A stretch of 48,429 bases of DNA from Actinomycetaceae bacterium (GTDB taxonomy: Bacteria; Actinomycetota; Actinomycetes; Actinomycetales; Actinomycetaceae), in the NCBI GenBank assembly GCA_015062745.1, contig SUUB01000003.1, forward strand, positions 3,716 through 52,144, in the 5' to 3' direction. A program made the translations under genes and the position numbers. Positions 10,441 through 19,363 of this stretch are shown here, in pieces. Numbering within the stretch: the first letter of the stretch is position 1; each line of letters starts with the position of its first letter. A model generated the notes under the pieces. The model did not search any database. It saw nothing but the letters and a program-made list of their open reading frames with translations, and was not told the origin of the DNA.

Positions 10441-10470
10441 TGTGGGGCGTACCCGGGATGAAGCCCCACA
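10441..10470. repeat. Inverted repeat TGTGGGGC-N14-GCCCCACA upstream of the dehydrogenase gene
   Basis: Perfect 8-bp arms in the gatD-like/trmI divergent intergenic region; could be operator or RNA hairpin. Confidence 0.6.
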
Positions 10471-10680
10471 CCACCAATGTAAACCGCCGCCGGGCATTCG
10501 TCAGCATATGGTGCAAAGACCTACATATGAGCATCCATCTCCCACATGGGCTGGTACTGCCCGCGCCCTGCGGACCACTCAAGCAGCATCCTCAGCATCT
10601 TTCGGGTGCAGCGGGGATCTCGCCCGGTGCCGACCGTCCCGCTCCTTAGAGGTCACGCTGCACGCTTTACAATGGCAGCC

Positions 10681-11733
10681 ATGACTGGACGCAATGCGGA
10701 TCGCCGTCGGGGCCCCTTCCGGGCGGGCGAAAGGGTACAACTGACCGATCCCAAGGGGCGGCAGTACACGATTTCGCTGACGGAAGACGGCTACTTCCAA
10801 TCAACTCGCGGTTCTTTTCGGCACAGTGAACTCATCGGTGCTGAAGAAGGAACCGTCCTGACTACACAGGAAGGGCGGCATTTCCTCGCTCTGCGGCCGC
10901 TGGTGAGCGACTACGTGCTGTCAATGCCGCGCGGGGCAACGGTTATTTATCCGAAGGATGCGGCGCAGATCGTGCATATGGCGGATGTGTTCCCAGGAGC
11001 ACGTGTTTTCGAGGCAGGGCTCGGCTCCGGGGCACTGACGTTGTCGCTTCTGGCTGCGGTTGGCGACGAAGGCCAGGTTCTCTCCGCCGAACGGCGGCCC
11101 GAGTTCGCCGAGATCGCGCTGGGCAACGTTTCCTCCTGGTTTGGCCTGCAACCGCCACAGTGGTCAATTGAAATAGGCGAGGCGGAGCAGATCCTCGCAA
11201 GCCGACCACAGGGCGCATTCGATCACGTCATTCTGGATATGCTCGCACCCTGGGAGCTTATCGCGGCCGCGACACACGCGCTGCGGCCGGGCGGCGTAAT
11301 ACTTGCATACGTGGCGACGACGACGCAGCTATCGCGCTTCGTGGAGGAGTTGCGAGAGTGCGGCTGCTTCACGGAGCCGAGCGCTTCAGAGACTCTGGTC
11401 CGCACATGGCACCTGGAGGGACTGGCCGTTCGGCCCGACCACCGTATGATTGCGCACACAGGATTCCTCGCTGTTGCTCGCCGCATGGCGCCGGGGAACA
11501 CTCCGCTGACACCGAAGCGCCGTCCGGCGAAAGCCGCTTACGCCGAGCCGCTCGTGTGGGAGGAAGAGCTGGCGGAACGCGGTATTTCGCCGAAAAAGCT
11601 ACGTCGGGTGCGGCGCGATGTGGCGCATCGCGCCGACGTGGAGGAGACGGGTACCTCCGTGCCCGGTCGGCACGGACGCGAGATCCGGGACCGTATCGAA
11701 TGTGAGCTGCAAGAACGCGAGGATCAGGCCTAG
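10681..11733 (+). CDS. trmI: tRNA (adenine-N1)-methyltransferase TrmI (m1A58)
   Basis: PKDAAQIVHMADVFPGARVFEAGLGSGALTLSLLAAVG; directly upstream of the ARC/dop/pup cluster as in other actinobacteria; start 10681 or 10672. Confidence 0.9.
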   Translation: MTGRNADRRRGPFRAGERVQLTDPKGRQYTISLTEDGYFQSTRGSFRHSELIGAEEGTVLTTQEGRHFLALRPLVSDYVLSMPRGATVIYPKDAAQIVHMADVFPGARVFEAGLGSGALTLSLLAAVGDEGQVLSAERRPEFAEIALGNVSSWFGLQPPQWSIEIGEAEQILASRPQGAFDHVILDMLAPWELIAAATHALRPGGVILAYVATTTQLSRFVEELRECGCFTEPSASETLVRTWHLEGLAVRPDHRMIAHTGFLAVARRMAPGNTPLTPKRRPAKAAYAEPLVWEEELAERGISPKKLRRVRRDVAHRADVEETGTSVPGRHGREIRDRIECELQEREDQA

Positions 11734-11770
11734 TGCACTAGAGTTGAGCGGTAGCGAAGGAAAGGTTGCG

Positions 11771-13492
11771 ATGTCCCAAACAGACTCCAGTGAACTGCGT
11801 GATGTGCGGCAACAACTGGTCTCTCTTGAAGAGAAGAACCAGCGGCTGACCGCATCGCTTGTGGCCGCACGGGATCGTATCCGCGATCAGGCCGAACAAC
11901 TCGATGCCTTGGCGCGCCCGCCGGCATCGTTTGCAACCTTCCTCGCCGCTCACGAACAGGATCATTCTGTCGATGCCCTGGTTGCAGGACGCAAGATGAA
12001 TCTGGCCGCAGCGGTCACATTGCCGCTGGGCTCCCTGCGTCCGGGGCAGGAGCTGCGGTTGAATGAGCAGCTTGTGGTGACGGATACGGCCGGCTATGAA
12101 GATACGGGCACAGTTGTCACGGTGGAGCTGGTTATCGATCCGCAGCGCGCGTTGGTGAAGATTCATGCCGACGATTCGCGGGTGCTGCGTATCTCCGGGC
12201 GCTTGGACGCGGAGCATCTGCGTGTGGGCGATACCGTCCTGGCGGATTTGCGCTCCGGATTCATCTTGGAGCATATCGAAAGGCCGGATGTTGAGCACCT
12301 GCTGTTGGAAGAGGTGCCGGATGTCTCCTACGAGGATATTGGTGGGCTTGGCCCGCAGATTGAGGAGATCCGTGACAGCGTTGAGCTTCCTTTCGAGCAA
12401 CCCGAGCTGTACCGCGAACATGGACTCAAGCCGCCCAAGGGAGTGCTGCTGTACGGGCCTCCCGGCTGCGGGAAGACGCTGATCGCCAAGGCTGTCGCTA
12501 CCTCGTTGGCCCACAATGCGGCCGAACGTACCGGTGCGGCGACGGCGCGTTCGTATTTCCTCAATATCAAGGGACCACAGCTGCTCGACAAATACGTCGG
12601 CGAGACGGAACGTCAGATTCGCGAGATCTTCTCGCGCGCGCGGGACAGGGCGGCACACGGCATTCCGGTTGTGATCTTCTTCGACGAGATGGAGGCACTT
12701 TTCCGCACACGTGGGTCGGGCATCTCCTCCGACGTCGAAACAACTGTGGTGCCCCAACTTCTGGCGGAAGTAGATGGCGTTGAGAAACTGGACAACGTGA
12801 TCGTCATTGGCGCTTCCAACCGGGAGGACATGATTGATCCGGCGATCCTGCGGCCCGGGCGTCTTGATGTGAAGGTGCGTATCGAGCGGCCCGATCGCGC
12901 CGGATGTCTGGATATTCTTTCGAAATACCTCACCGAGGAGTTGCCGTTGCACCAGGAGGTGCGTTCCGCCTATCCCACCGCGGGTGAGGCAGCGGCGAGC
13001 CTGCGGCACGTCACCGTCGATACGCTGTACGCGCGTACTCCCGAAAATGAGTACGTCGAGGTGCACTACGCCGATGGAACTCGCGAAACGCTTTATATTG
13101 CGGATTTTGTCTCCGGAGCCATGTTGGCGGCAATCGTGGATCGTGCGAAGAAACTGGCGATTAAAGACCTGCTGTCCACCGGCGAGCGTGGATTGCGGAA
13201 GGAGCACCTGGTGGAGGCAGTGCACCAGGAGGTGCGCGAGAACGAGGAACTTGCGACGATTGCCAATCCGGACGAGTGGGCGCGTGTACACGGGCGCGGA
13301 CAGGGCGAGCGCATTGTTCACGTGCGGGCGCTGCTCACGCGCGACCCGAATGGCGCGACCGGTTCCGGCGCGCAAGTCCCCACCGAATCGACGGCGGCCG
13401 CTACGCCGTCCCTGGCCACGCGCGATGGAGAGGGGACGGTTGACGATCCCGGACATAGCTGGGGCGAAACTGTGCCCGAGGGACTGATCTAA
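11771..13492 (+). CDS. arc: Proteasome-associated-type AAA ATPase ARC/Mpa homologue
   Basis: Coiled coil, OB region, GVLLYGPPGCGKTLIAKAVA, FFDEMEALFRTRGSG, next to dop-pup-pafA; start ATG 11771 with upstream AAAGG. Confidence 0.95.
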   Translation: MSQTDSSELRDVRQQLVSLEEKNQRLTASLVAARDRIRDQAEQLDALARPPASFATFLAAHEQDHSVDALVAGRKMNLAAAVTLPLGSLRPGQELRLNEQLVVTDTAGYEDTGTVVTVELVIDPQRALVKIHADDSRVLRISGRLDAEHLRVGDTVLADLRSGFILEHIERPDVEHLLLEEVPDVSYEDIGGLGPQIEEIRDSVELPFEQPELYREHGLKPPKGVLLYGPPGCGKTLIAKAVATSLAHNAAERTGAATARSYFLNIKGPQLLDKYVGETERQIREIFSRARDRAAHGIPVVIFFDEMEALFRTRGSGISSDVETTVVPQLLAEVDGVEKLDNVIVIGASNREDMIDPAILRPGRLDVKVRIERPDRAGCLDILSKYLTEELPLHQEVRSAYPTAGEAAASLRHVTVDTLYARTPENEYVEVHYADGTRETLYIADFVSGAMLAAIVDRAKKLAIKDLLSTGERGLRKEHLVEAVHQEVRENEELATIANPDEWARVHGRGQGERIVHVRALLTRDPNGATGSGAQVPTESTAAATPSLATRDGEGTVDDPGHSWGETVPEGLI

Positions 13493-13502
13493 GGAGTAAA
13501 TC

Positions 13503-15068
13503 ATGACCGCGCGCCGTATCGTCGGTTTGGAGACCGAGTTTGGGATTCTCGCCCCGGCCGATCTGCAGGCAAATCCGATTGTGTTGTCCACGCGCATCGT
13601 CGATGCCCTCGGTGCCGAGTCCGCCGCGAGCGGGGGTGCCGGCGCCGTGCGCTGGGATTTCCACGGCGAAGACCCATTGAGCGACGCGCGCGGATATCGC
13701 ATCGAACGAGCTGCCGCACATCCCTCACAACTCACCGACGATCCGGAGTCGCTCGCGCCCTCGGGAGATGTGCCGCTGGAACATGTGCAACGCCGCAGCG
13801 AATCGCTCAGGCCGCGCGCGGCCAACGCTGTGCTGACCAATGGAGCCCGGCTCTACGTCGACCACGCACATCCGGAGTATTCCTCACCCGAAACGGCCAC
13901 CCCGCGGGAGGCCGTGCTGTGGGACAGGGCGGGGGAGTACCTCATGGCCGAGGGCATTGAGATACTTGATGGCGATGTGGTGGTCTACAAGAACAACACC
14001 GACGGCAAGGGGGCATCCTATGGCGCGCACGAGAATTACCTCGTCCGGCGCGATGTTCCCTTTGGGGATATCATCCGCTACCTCACGCCGTTCTTCATTA
14101 CGCGGCCGGTGCTGTGCGGTGCCGGACGCGTCGGCCTCGGGCAACGCAGTGAGCAGCCCGGCTTCCAGATCTCCCAGCGTGCTGATTTCGTCGAGAACGA
14201 CGTCGGTTTAGAGACGACCTTCGATCGGCCCATTATCAACACACGCGACGAACCACATGCGGATGCGGCCCGTTATCGCCGTCTACACGTCATCGGTGGG
14301 GACGCCAATCTCTTCGATGCCTCAACTCTGCTGAAGGTCGGTGCGACGTCGCTGGTGTTGTGGCTGCTGGAAACCGGTGATATACCGCTTGGGCTTGACT
14401 CGGTGCTGGTGGATAACCCCGTCGACCAGACCTGGCAGGTTTCTCACGATCCCACGTTGCGCACGGTGCTTGACATGCACGACGGAACAACGAAAACCGC
14501 ACTGGATGTTCAGCAGGTATACGTGGATGTTATACGGGAAGAACTCGCCAAACGGGGTGAACCGGACTTCGACACCGCCGAAATCCTGCAGCGCTGGCAG
14601 TGGACTATCGATACCTTACGAAGCGATATGTTCGCCGCGGCGCCGCGAGTGGAGTGGGTGGCGAAGTACCAACTGCTCGAATCCATGCGTTTGCGCAGCA
14701 ACGCGCGGTGGGATGATGACAAACTGCGAGCCCTGGACTTACAGTGGCACGACTTGCGCCCGGAACGGTCAATTGTGCGTAAACTCGACGCGGCGGGAAA
14801 GGTGGAGCGGCTCTTCACTCCCGCCGAGGTCGCCGCTGCCGTGACTCAGGCTCCCGAGAGCACGCGGGCCTTCCTGCGTGGCGGACTGATTGCGCGTTTT
14901 CCCGGGCGTGTTGCCGCAGCGGGCTGGGACGGTGTCGTTCTTGATGCGGGTGAGCTGATTCGTATTCCGACCATTCATCCGGATCGGGCCACCAGGGCGC
15001 TGGTCGGCCAGATTCTTGACAATGCGAACACGGTGGAGGAATTCCTCGCCGGACTGACAAGCCGCTGA
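13503..15068 (+). CDS. dop: Pup deamidase/depupylase Dop
   Basis: ARRIVGLETEFGI; GARLYVDHAHPEYSSPE; YKNNTDGKGASYGAHENYLV; Dop-loop-like insertion after the N-terminus. Confidence 0.95.
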   Translation: MTARRIVGLETEFGILAPADLQANPIVLSTRIVDALGAESAASGGAGAVRWDFHGEDPLSDARGYRIERAAAHPSQLTDDPESLAPSGDVPLEHVQRRSESLRPRAANAVLTNGARLYVDHAHPEYSSPETATPREAVLWDRAGEYLMAEGIEILDGDVVVYKNNTDGKGASYGAHENYLVRRDVPFGDIIRYLTPFFITRPVLCGAGRVGLGQRSEQPGFQISQRADFVENDVGLETTFDRPIINTRDEPHADAARYRRLHVIGGDANLFDASTLLKVGATSLVLWLLETGDIPLGLDSVLVDNPVDQTWQVSHDPTLRTVLDMHDGTTKTALDVQQVYVDVIREELAKRGEPDFDTAEILQRWQWTIDTLRSDMFAAAPRVEWVAKYQLLESMRLRSNARWDDDKLRALDLQWHDLRPERSIVRKLDAAGKVERLFTPAEVAAAVTQAPESTRAFLRGGLIARFPGRVAAAGWDGVVLDAGELIRIPTIHPDRATRALVGQILDNANTVEEFLAGLTSR

Positions 15069-15097
15069 GCGGCATACGAGTGTGTAAGGAGGAAAGA

Positions 15098-15283
15098 ATG
15101 TCACAACAGGAGTTCGCGCAGCCGAGGCGAACGGTTGAAGAACAAACAGAGACGGAACTGCCGCAGGTACAGGTTTCCACCACGAGCAGCGAGGTTGATT
15201 CCCTACTCGATGAGATCGACTCCGTTCTGGAGCAGAACGCATCCGCCTTTGTTCAGGGCTTTGTACAAAAGGGCGGTCAGTGA
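15098..15283 (+). CDS. pup: Prokaryotic ubiquitin-like protein Pup (C-terminal GGQ form)
   Basis: 61-aa product MSQQEFAQ...DSLLDEIDSVLEQNASAFVQGFVQKGGQ; AAGGAGG SD upstream of ATG 15098. Confidence 0.96.
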   Translation: MSQQEFAQPRRTVEEQTETELPQVQVSTTSSEVDSLLDEIDSVLEQNASAFVQGFVQKGGQ

Positions 15284-16665
15284 TTCCGCGGCGAGTTATG
15301 GGCATAGAAACCGAATACGGTTTGACCTGTGCTCATACACAGGGCGGTACACCTCCACTCGATCCGGAGGAGGCCGCCCAAGAGTTATTCGCCCCAATCA
15401 TCGCCATGGGAAGGTCAACAAATAGTTTCCTGGCGAACGGAGGACGCCTCTACCTCGATGTGGGCGCGCATCCCGAATATGCCACGGCGGAATGCGACGC
15501 ATTGGTGGACCTACTGGCGAACGACCGCGCCGGAGAGCTTCTATTTGCGGATCTTGCCGCACGGGCGAACGAGCATCTGGCCGGTCAGGGCATTCCGGGG
15601 CGTATACACCTGTTCAAGAACAATAACGACGCCGAGGGAAACTCCTTCGGTTGCCACGAGAACTACTTGGTTCGGCGTCGCTCGGATTTCCGAGCTCGCA
15701 TCTCGTCCATGCTTCCGTACTTCGTAACACGCCAAATTGTGGTGGGGGCGGGCCACCTGCGCCGGGAGGATGGCCGGGTGACGTACGAGTTCTCGCAGCG
15801 TGCCGATCAGATGTGGGATGCGATTTCATCGGCTTCCACGCGCTCGCGTCCGATGATCAATACCCGCGACGAGCCTCACGGCGACGCGGAGCTTTATCGG
15901 CGTATGCACGTGATTGTTGGCGACTCGAATATCGCCCAAGCCACCACGGCACTCAAAATGGCTGCCACCGAGGCTCTTCTCATCATGATTGAAGACGGTG
16001 GAATCCTGCCGAATCTGGCTCTGGCAGACCCTATGCGGGCGATTCGCGCCACGAGCGAGGATCTCACCGGCCGCGTTCCGCTCGAATTGGCGGAGGGAGG
16101 TACGGCCACGCCGTTGGAGGTTCAACGCCGCATGCGCGACGCCGTCCTGCAGCATTTCGAACGCAAAGGGTACATGGAGGAGCTTGATGCCATACGCCGG
16201 TACCTGTTCGATTTGTGGGGACGCGCCCTGGACGCGGTGGAGGCACAGGATCCGGCAAGTATTGCCACGGAAATCGATTGGGCAGCCAAATTGTCTCTGC
16301 TACGGCGCTACTGCGATCGGAGCGGACTGACGCTGGAGGATGCGCGTATTGCCCGTCTCGATCTCGCCTACCACGACATCACAGACCGTGGCCTGCGGGC
16401 GAACATGGAGCAATCAGGTCTGCTACGAACACTACTGCCCGCGCACGCGGCGGAGAAGGCAAAGAAGACGCCACCGCAGACCACTCGGGCGCGAATCCGT
16501 GGAGAGTTCATTCGCGTCGCGCAGGCGCACCGGCGGGACTATATGGCCGACTGGATGAATCTGCGGTTGTTGGAGGCGCAGGGAACCCGCAGTGTGGTTT
16601 TAAAAGATCCGTTTGCGACGGTTGATGCGCGCGCGGACGAACTCATGGCGCAGATTGCGGAATGA
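15280..16665 (+). CDS. pafA: Pup--protein ligase PafA
   Basis: RRVMGIETEYGLTC; NGGRLYLDVGAHPEYATAE; LFKNNNDAEGNSFGCHENYLV; GTG start overlaps the pup stop. Confidence 0.95.
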   Translation: MIPRRVMGIETEYGLTCAHTQGGTPPLDPEEAAQELFAPIIAMGRSTNSFLANGGRLYLDVGAHPEYATAECDALVDLLANDRAGELLFADLAARANEHLAGQGIPGRIHLFKNNNDAEGNSFGCHENYLVRRRSDFRARISSMLPYFVTRQIVVGAGHLRREDGRVTYEFSQRADQMWDAISSASTRSRPMINTRDEPHGDAELYRRMHVIVGDSNIAQATTALKMAATEALLIMIEDGGILPNLALADPMRAIRATSEDLTGRVPLELAEGGTATPLEVQRRMRDAVLQHFERKGYMEELDAIRRYLFDLWGRALDAVEAQDPASIATEIDWAAKLSLLRRYCDRSGLTLEDARIARLDLAYHDITDRGLRANMEQSGLLRTLLPAHAAEKAKKTPPQTTRARIRGEFIRVAQAHRRDYMADWMNLRLLEAQGTRSVVLKDPFATVDARADELMAQIAE

Positions 16666-17516
16666 TGGTCGCACGCCACCGACTCTTTGCCATCATCGCC
16701 GCCTGCGCGATGCTTCTATCCGGATGCCAGAGTCCCAAGGGGGAGGGATCCGTACGGGTCACCGGGGATTTTGGTGCTCCGGTCAGTATCACCATCGACG
16801 GCACCATCGCGGTTAAAGCGGTGACTACGGTGGTAATCACGCAGGGCGACGGCCAAGAAGTCACCGAGGATTCGCCGGTGCTGCTGCGCGCCACTTCGTT
16901 CGATTCACGCAGCGGCCGGGTGGTATCCGGCTACGAAACGGGAACCGTCCGCCTGACAACCGCGAACGAACAGGGTCTGGGCGATTTGGCGGACGAAGTC
17001 ATCGGCCGCAGCGAAGGTAGTCGGCTCGTCGTTGAAAGGCCGGGATTGGTGCGCGATGACGAGAGCGCCGTTGAGATCGTCGTCGTCGATGTGCTGTACA
17101 CGACGGCGTATGGCGAGGTGGAGGAATTGCCCGACCCCGCCCCCAGTGGCATGCCGACAATCGAACGCGGTGACGGGGGAGGCCCGGCCATTACGGCCGG
17201 AGGCGGGGAAGTTCCGGAGCTCTCGGTTGTGCGAATGGTTACCGGCACCGGCTCGCAGGTGTCTGCCGGCGATGAACTGGCCCTGCAGTACTCGGTTGTC
17301 GACGCCGACGGTACGCTTATCGACACCACGTGGAATGGAACGGGCCCCGTGGCCGTCGATCTGAGCTCGGTGATGGAGGGCCTGCAGACAGGGCTGGTAG
17401 ATCAGCGAGTGGGTTCCCGTGTGGTGGTGCTGATCCCGAGTTCCCTGGCGGCGGGGGAGGGCGACCGGGTCGCCGTCGTCGATATTCTCGGAATCCTGAA
17501 GGACGGCGCCGAATAA
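16662..17516 (+). CDS. FKBP-type peptidyl-prolyl isomerase-like lipoprotein
   Basis: Lipobox LLSGC; C-terminal VSAGDELALQYSVVDADGTLIDTTWNGTGPVAVDLSSVMEGLQTGLVDQRVGSRVVVLIPSSLA; downstream of pafA, overlapping start. Confidence 0.8.
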   Translation: MMVARHRLFAIIAACAMLLSGCQSPKGEGSVRVTGDFGAPVSITIDGTIAVKAVTTVVITQGDGQEVTEDSPVLLRATSFDSRSGRVVSGYETGTVRLTTANEQGLGDLADEVIGRSEGSRLVVERPGLVRDDESAVEIVVVDVLYTTAYGEVEELPDPAPSGMPTIERGDGGGPAITAGGGEVPELSVVRMVTGTGSQVSAGDELALQYSVVDADGTLIDTTWNGTGPVAVDLSSVMEGLQTGLVDQRVGSRVVVLIPSSLAAGEGDRVAVVDILGILKDGAE

Positions 17517-17534
17517 AAGGACGGCGCCGAATAG
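17499..17534 (+). repeat. 18-bp tandem duplication spanning the stop codon of the FKBP-like lipoprotein gene
   Basis: AAGGACGGCGCCGAATAa followed by AAGGACGGCGCCGAATAg; in-frame KDGAE*KDGAE*. Confidence 0.9.
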
Positions 17535-17573
17535 AGGCGTGTTCTCACCGGCATCCGCGCGGTAGAACAGAGC

Positions 17574-18149
17574 CTATCCATCCACTACCCAGTCGGCCAG
17601 GCGCGGCGAGTCACGCAGTGCCAGAAGCGCATCTTCCTGGCGGCGCCACATCTGCCACCACGACTCAGATCCTTCCTCGCGTGCTGCCACACGCCGCCGG
17701 CGTACGCTCTCATCACACCGGATCCATACCGTCCGGTCAAGGAGTGGAGCACAGGCGGCGCTGCTGGCTCCCGACCCCACAAGTAGGAAGAGACGGCACG
17801 TTCCCGCAGCGGGAATGCGAACACTGCCATCCCATTGCATAGCGTTCCAATCCCAACGCCGTACATCGGCCCAGCCGTGCCGGTGCAACGGCGTCAATAG
17901 CTCCGTTGCGATGTTCTGAACCCCGGCCACCAGACCCTGCCAGCCGGGGATGAAGTCTTCCACTTCGGCAACTGCGAGCGAGTCAACCGAGGCGCGCAGT
18001 GATGCGGCGAGATGCCTTGCAAATGTCGTCTTGCCGGCACCGGAGTGGCCGTCAATGCCAACTGTGACGCAGCCACATTGCGCAGTGCTCAGCGCAAGAA
18101 GCTCCGCCGTGATATCTCGAATCGCGGTTGCAACGGGCACCGGTATCAT
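17574..18149 (-). CDS. P-loop nucleoside/uridine kinase-like protein
   Basis: Walker A GIDGHSGAGKTTFARHLAASL; VEDFIPGW; VWIRCDESVRRRRVAAREG-like region. Confidence 0.75.
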   Translation of the reverse strand: MIPVPVATAIRDITAELLALSTAQCGCVTVGIDGHSGAGKTTFARHLAASLRASVDSLAVAEVEDFIPGWQGLVAGVQNIATELLTPLHRHGWADVRRWDWNAMQWDGSVRIPAAGTCRLFLLVGSGASSAACAPLLDRTVWIRCDESVRRRRVAAREEGSESWWQMWRRQEDALLALRDSPRLADWVVDG

Positions 18150-18221
18150 GTCTTTACTGTATCCACGGTAGGCTGTGACCGTTGTCCGGGGATGTCATGA
18201 TTGTGTAGCGAGAGGAGCACC

Positions 18222-18992
18222 ATGGCGGTAGCGATTCGGATTATTCCCTGCCTCGACGTGTCCGGCGGGCGTGTGGTGAAGGGCGTGAACTTCCGGAATC
18301 TGCGCGATGCGGGTGATCCGGTGGAACTTGCCAACGCCTACAACCGGGACGGCGCCGACGAGATCACCTTTTTAGATGTCTCCGCCACCAAAGAGGGCCG
18401 TGGAACGATGGTGGAAGTGGTCCGGCGCACCGCGGATGAGGTGTTCGTTCCGTTAACCGTGGGTGGTGGCATTCGCAGCGTCGCCGATGTACGAACGCTG
18501 CTGGAGGCGGGCGCGGATAAGATCGAGATCAATAGCGCCGCTGTGGCACGCCCGGAACTGATTACGGAGATCGCCGACCAATTCGGCAGTCAGGTCGTCG
18601 TACTCTCACTTGATATGCGGCGGGTGACGGGTGACACTCACACGCCCTCCGGGTACGAGGTGACAACACATGCCGGGCGGCAGGGAACCGGGATTGACGG
18701 ATTGGAGTGGGCGCGCCGCGGCCAAGAGCTCGGCGCGGGCGAGATCCTGCTGAATTCCATGGACGCCGATGGTACCGAAGGAGGTTTCGACATCGAGATG
18801 ACAACCGCCGTTCGCGAGTGTGTGAGCATACCGCTTATCGCCTCGGGAGGAGCCGGGCGGGTAGAGGACTTCGTGGCGGCCGCCCGCGCGGGGGCCGACG
18901 CCGTACTGGCGGCATCCGTGTTTCACTTCGGCACGCTCACAATTTCGCAGGTTAAAGACGCCTTACGCGCCAACGGATTCGAGGTGCGCTGA
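18222..18992 (+). CDS. hisF: Imidazole glycerol phosphate synthase subunit HisF
   Basis: [69 protein letters not shown]. Confidence 0.97.
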   Translation: MAVAIRIIPCLDVSGGRVVKGVNFRNLRDAGDPVELANAYNRDGADEITFLDVSATKEGRGTMVEVVRRTADEVFVPLTVGGGIRSVADVRTLLEAGADKIEINSAAVARPELITEIADQFGSQVVVLSLDMRRVTGDTHTPSGYEVTTHAGRQGTGIDGLEWARRGQELGAGEILLNSMDADGTEGGFDIEMTTAVRECVSIPLIASGGAGRVEDFVAAARAGADAVLAASVFHFGTLTISQVKDALRANGFEVR

Positions 18993-19363
18993 TGGAAGAC
19001 GTGCTTCCCAGCGGCATCGCCTCGCGCGTCAGGTTCGACGCGGCGGGCCTGTTACCCGCAGTGATCCGCGATGCCACCGGCCACGGTGTTCTAATGGTCG
19101 GGTATATGAATGATGTCGCCCTCGCCCGCACACTGACCAGCGGTAGGGTGTGGTTTTGGTCCCGCTCGCGGCAGGAATACTGGCGTAAGGGAGATACCTC
19201 CGGGCATATTCAGCTGGTACGGCGCGTTCAGCTCGACTGCGACGGCGACTGTGTGCTTGTCGATGTCATCCAGGTGGGGGCCGCCTGCCATACCGGAACA
19301 CGTAGCTGTTTCGATGCGGGAGGGGACCTGCCGATCACCGGTCTGATTGAGGAGGAACAATGA
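18992..19363 (+). CDS. hisI: Phosphoribosyl-AMP cyclohydrolase
   Basis: GRVWFWSRSRQEYWRKGDTSGH; LDCDGDCVLVDVIQVGAACHTGTRSCF. Confidence 0.96.
   Translation: MEDVLPSGIASRVRFDAAGLLPAVIRDATGHGVLMVGYMNDVALARTLTSGRVWFWSRSRQEYWRKGDTSGHIQLVRRVQLDCDGDCVLVDVIQVGAACHTGTRSCFDAGGDLPITGLIEEEQ

Noticed and set aside
11738-13840. 700-aa minus-strand ORF
   Set aside because: Fully antisense to well-supported ARC and dop genes; long shadow frame typical of high-GC codon bias; no recognisable domains.
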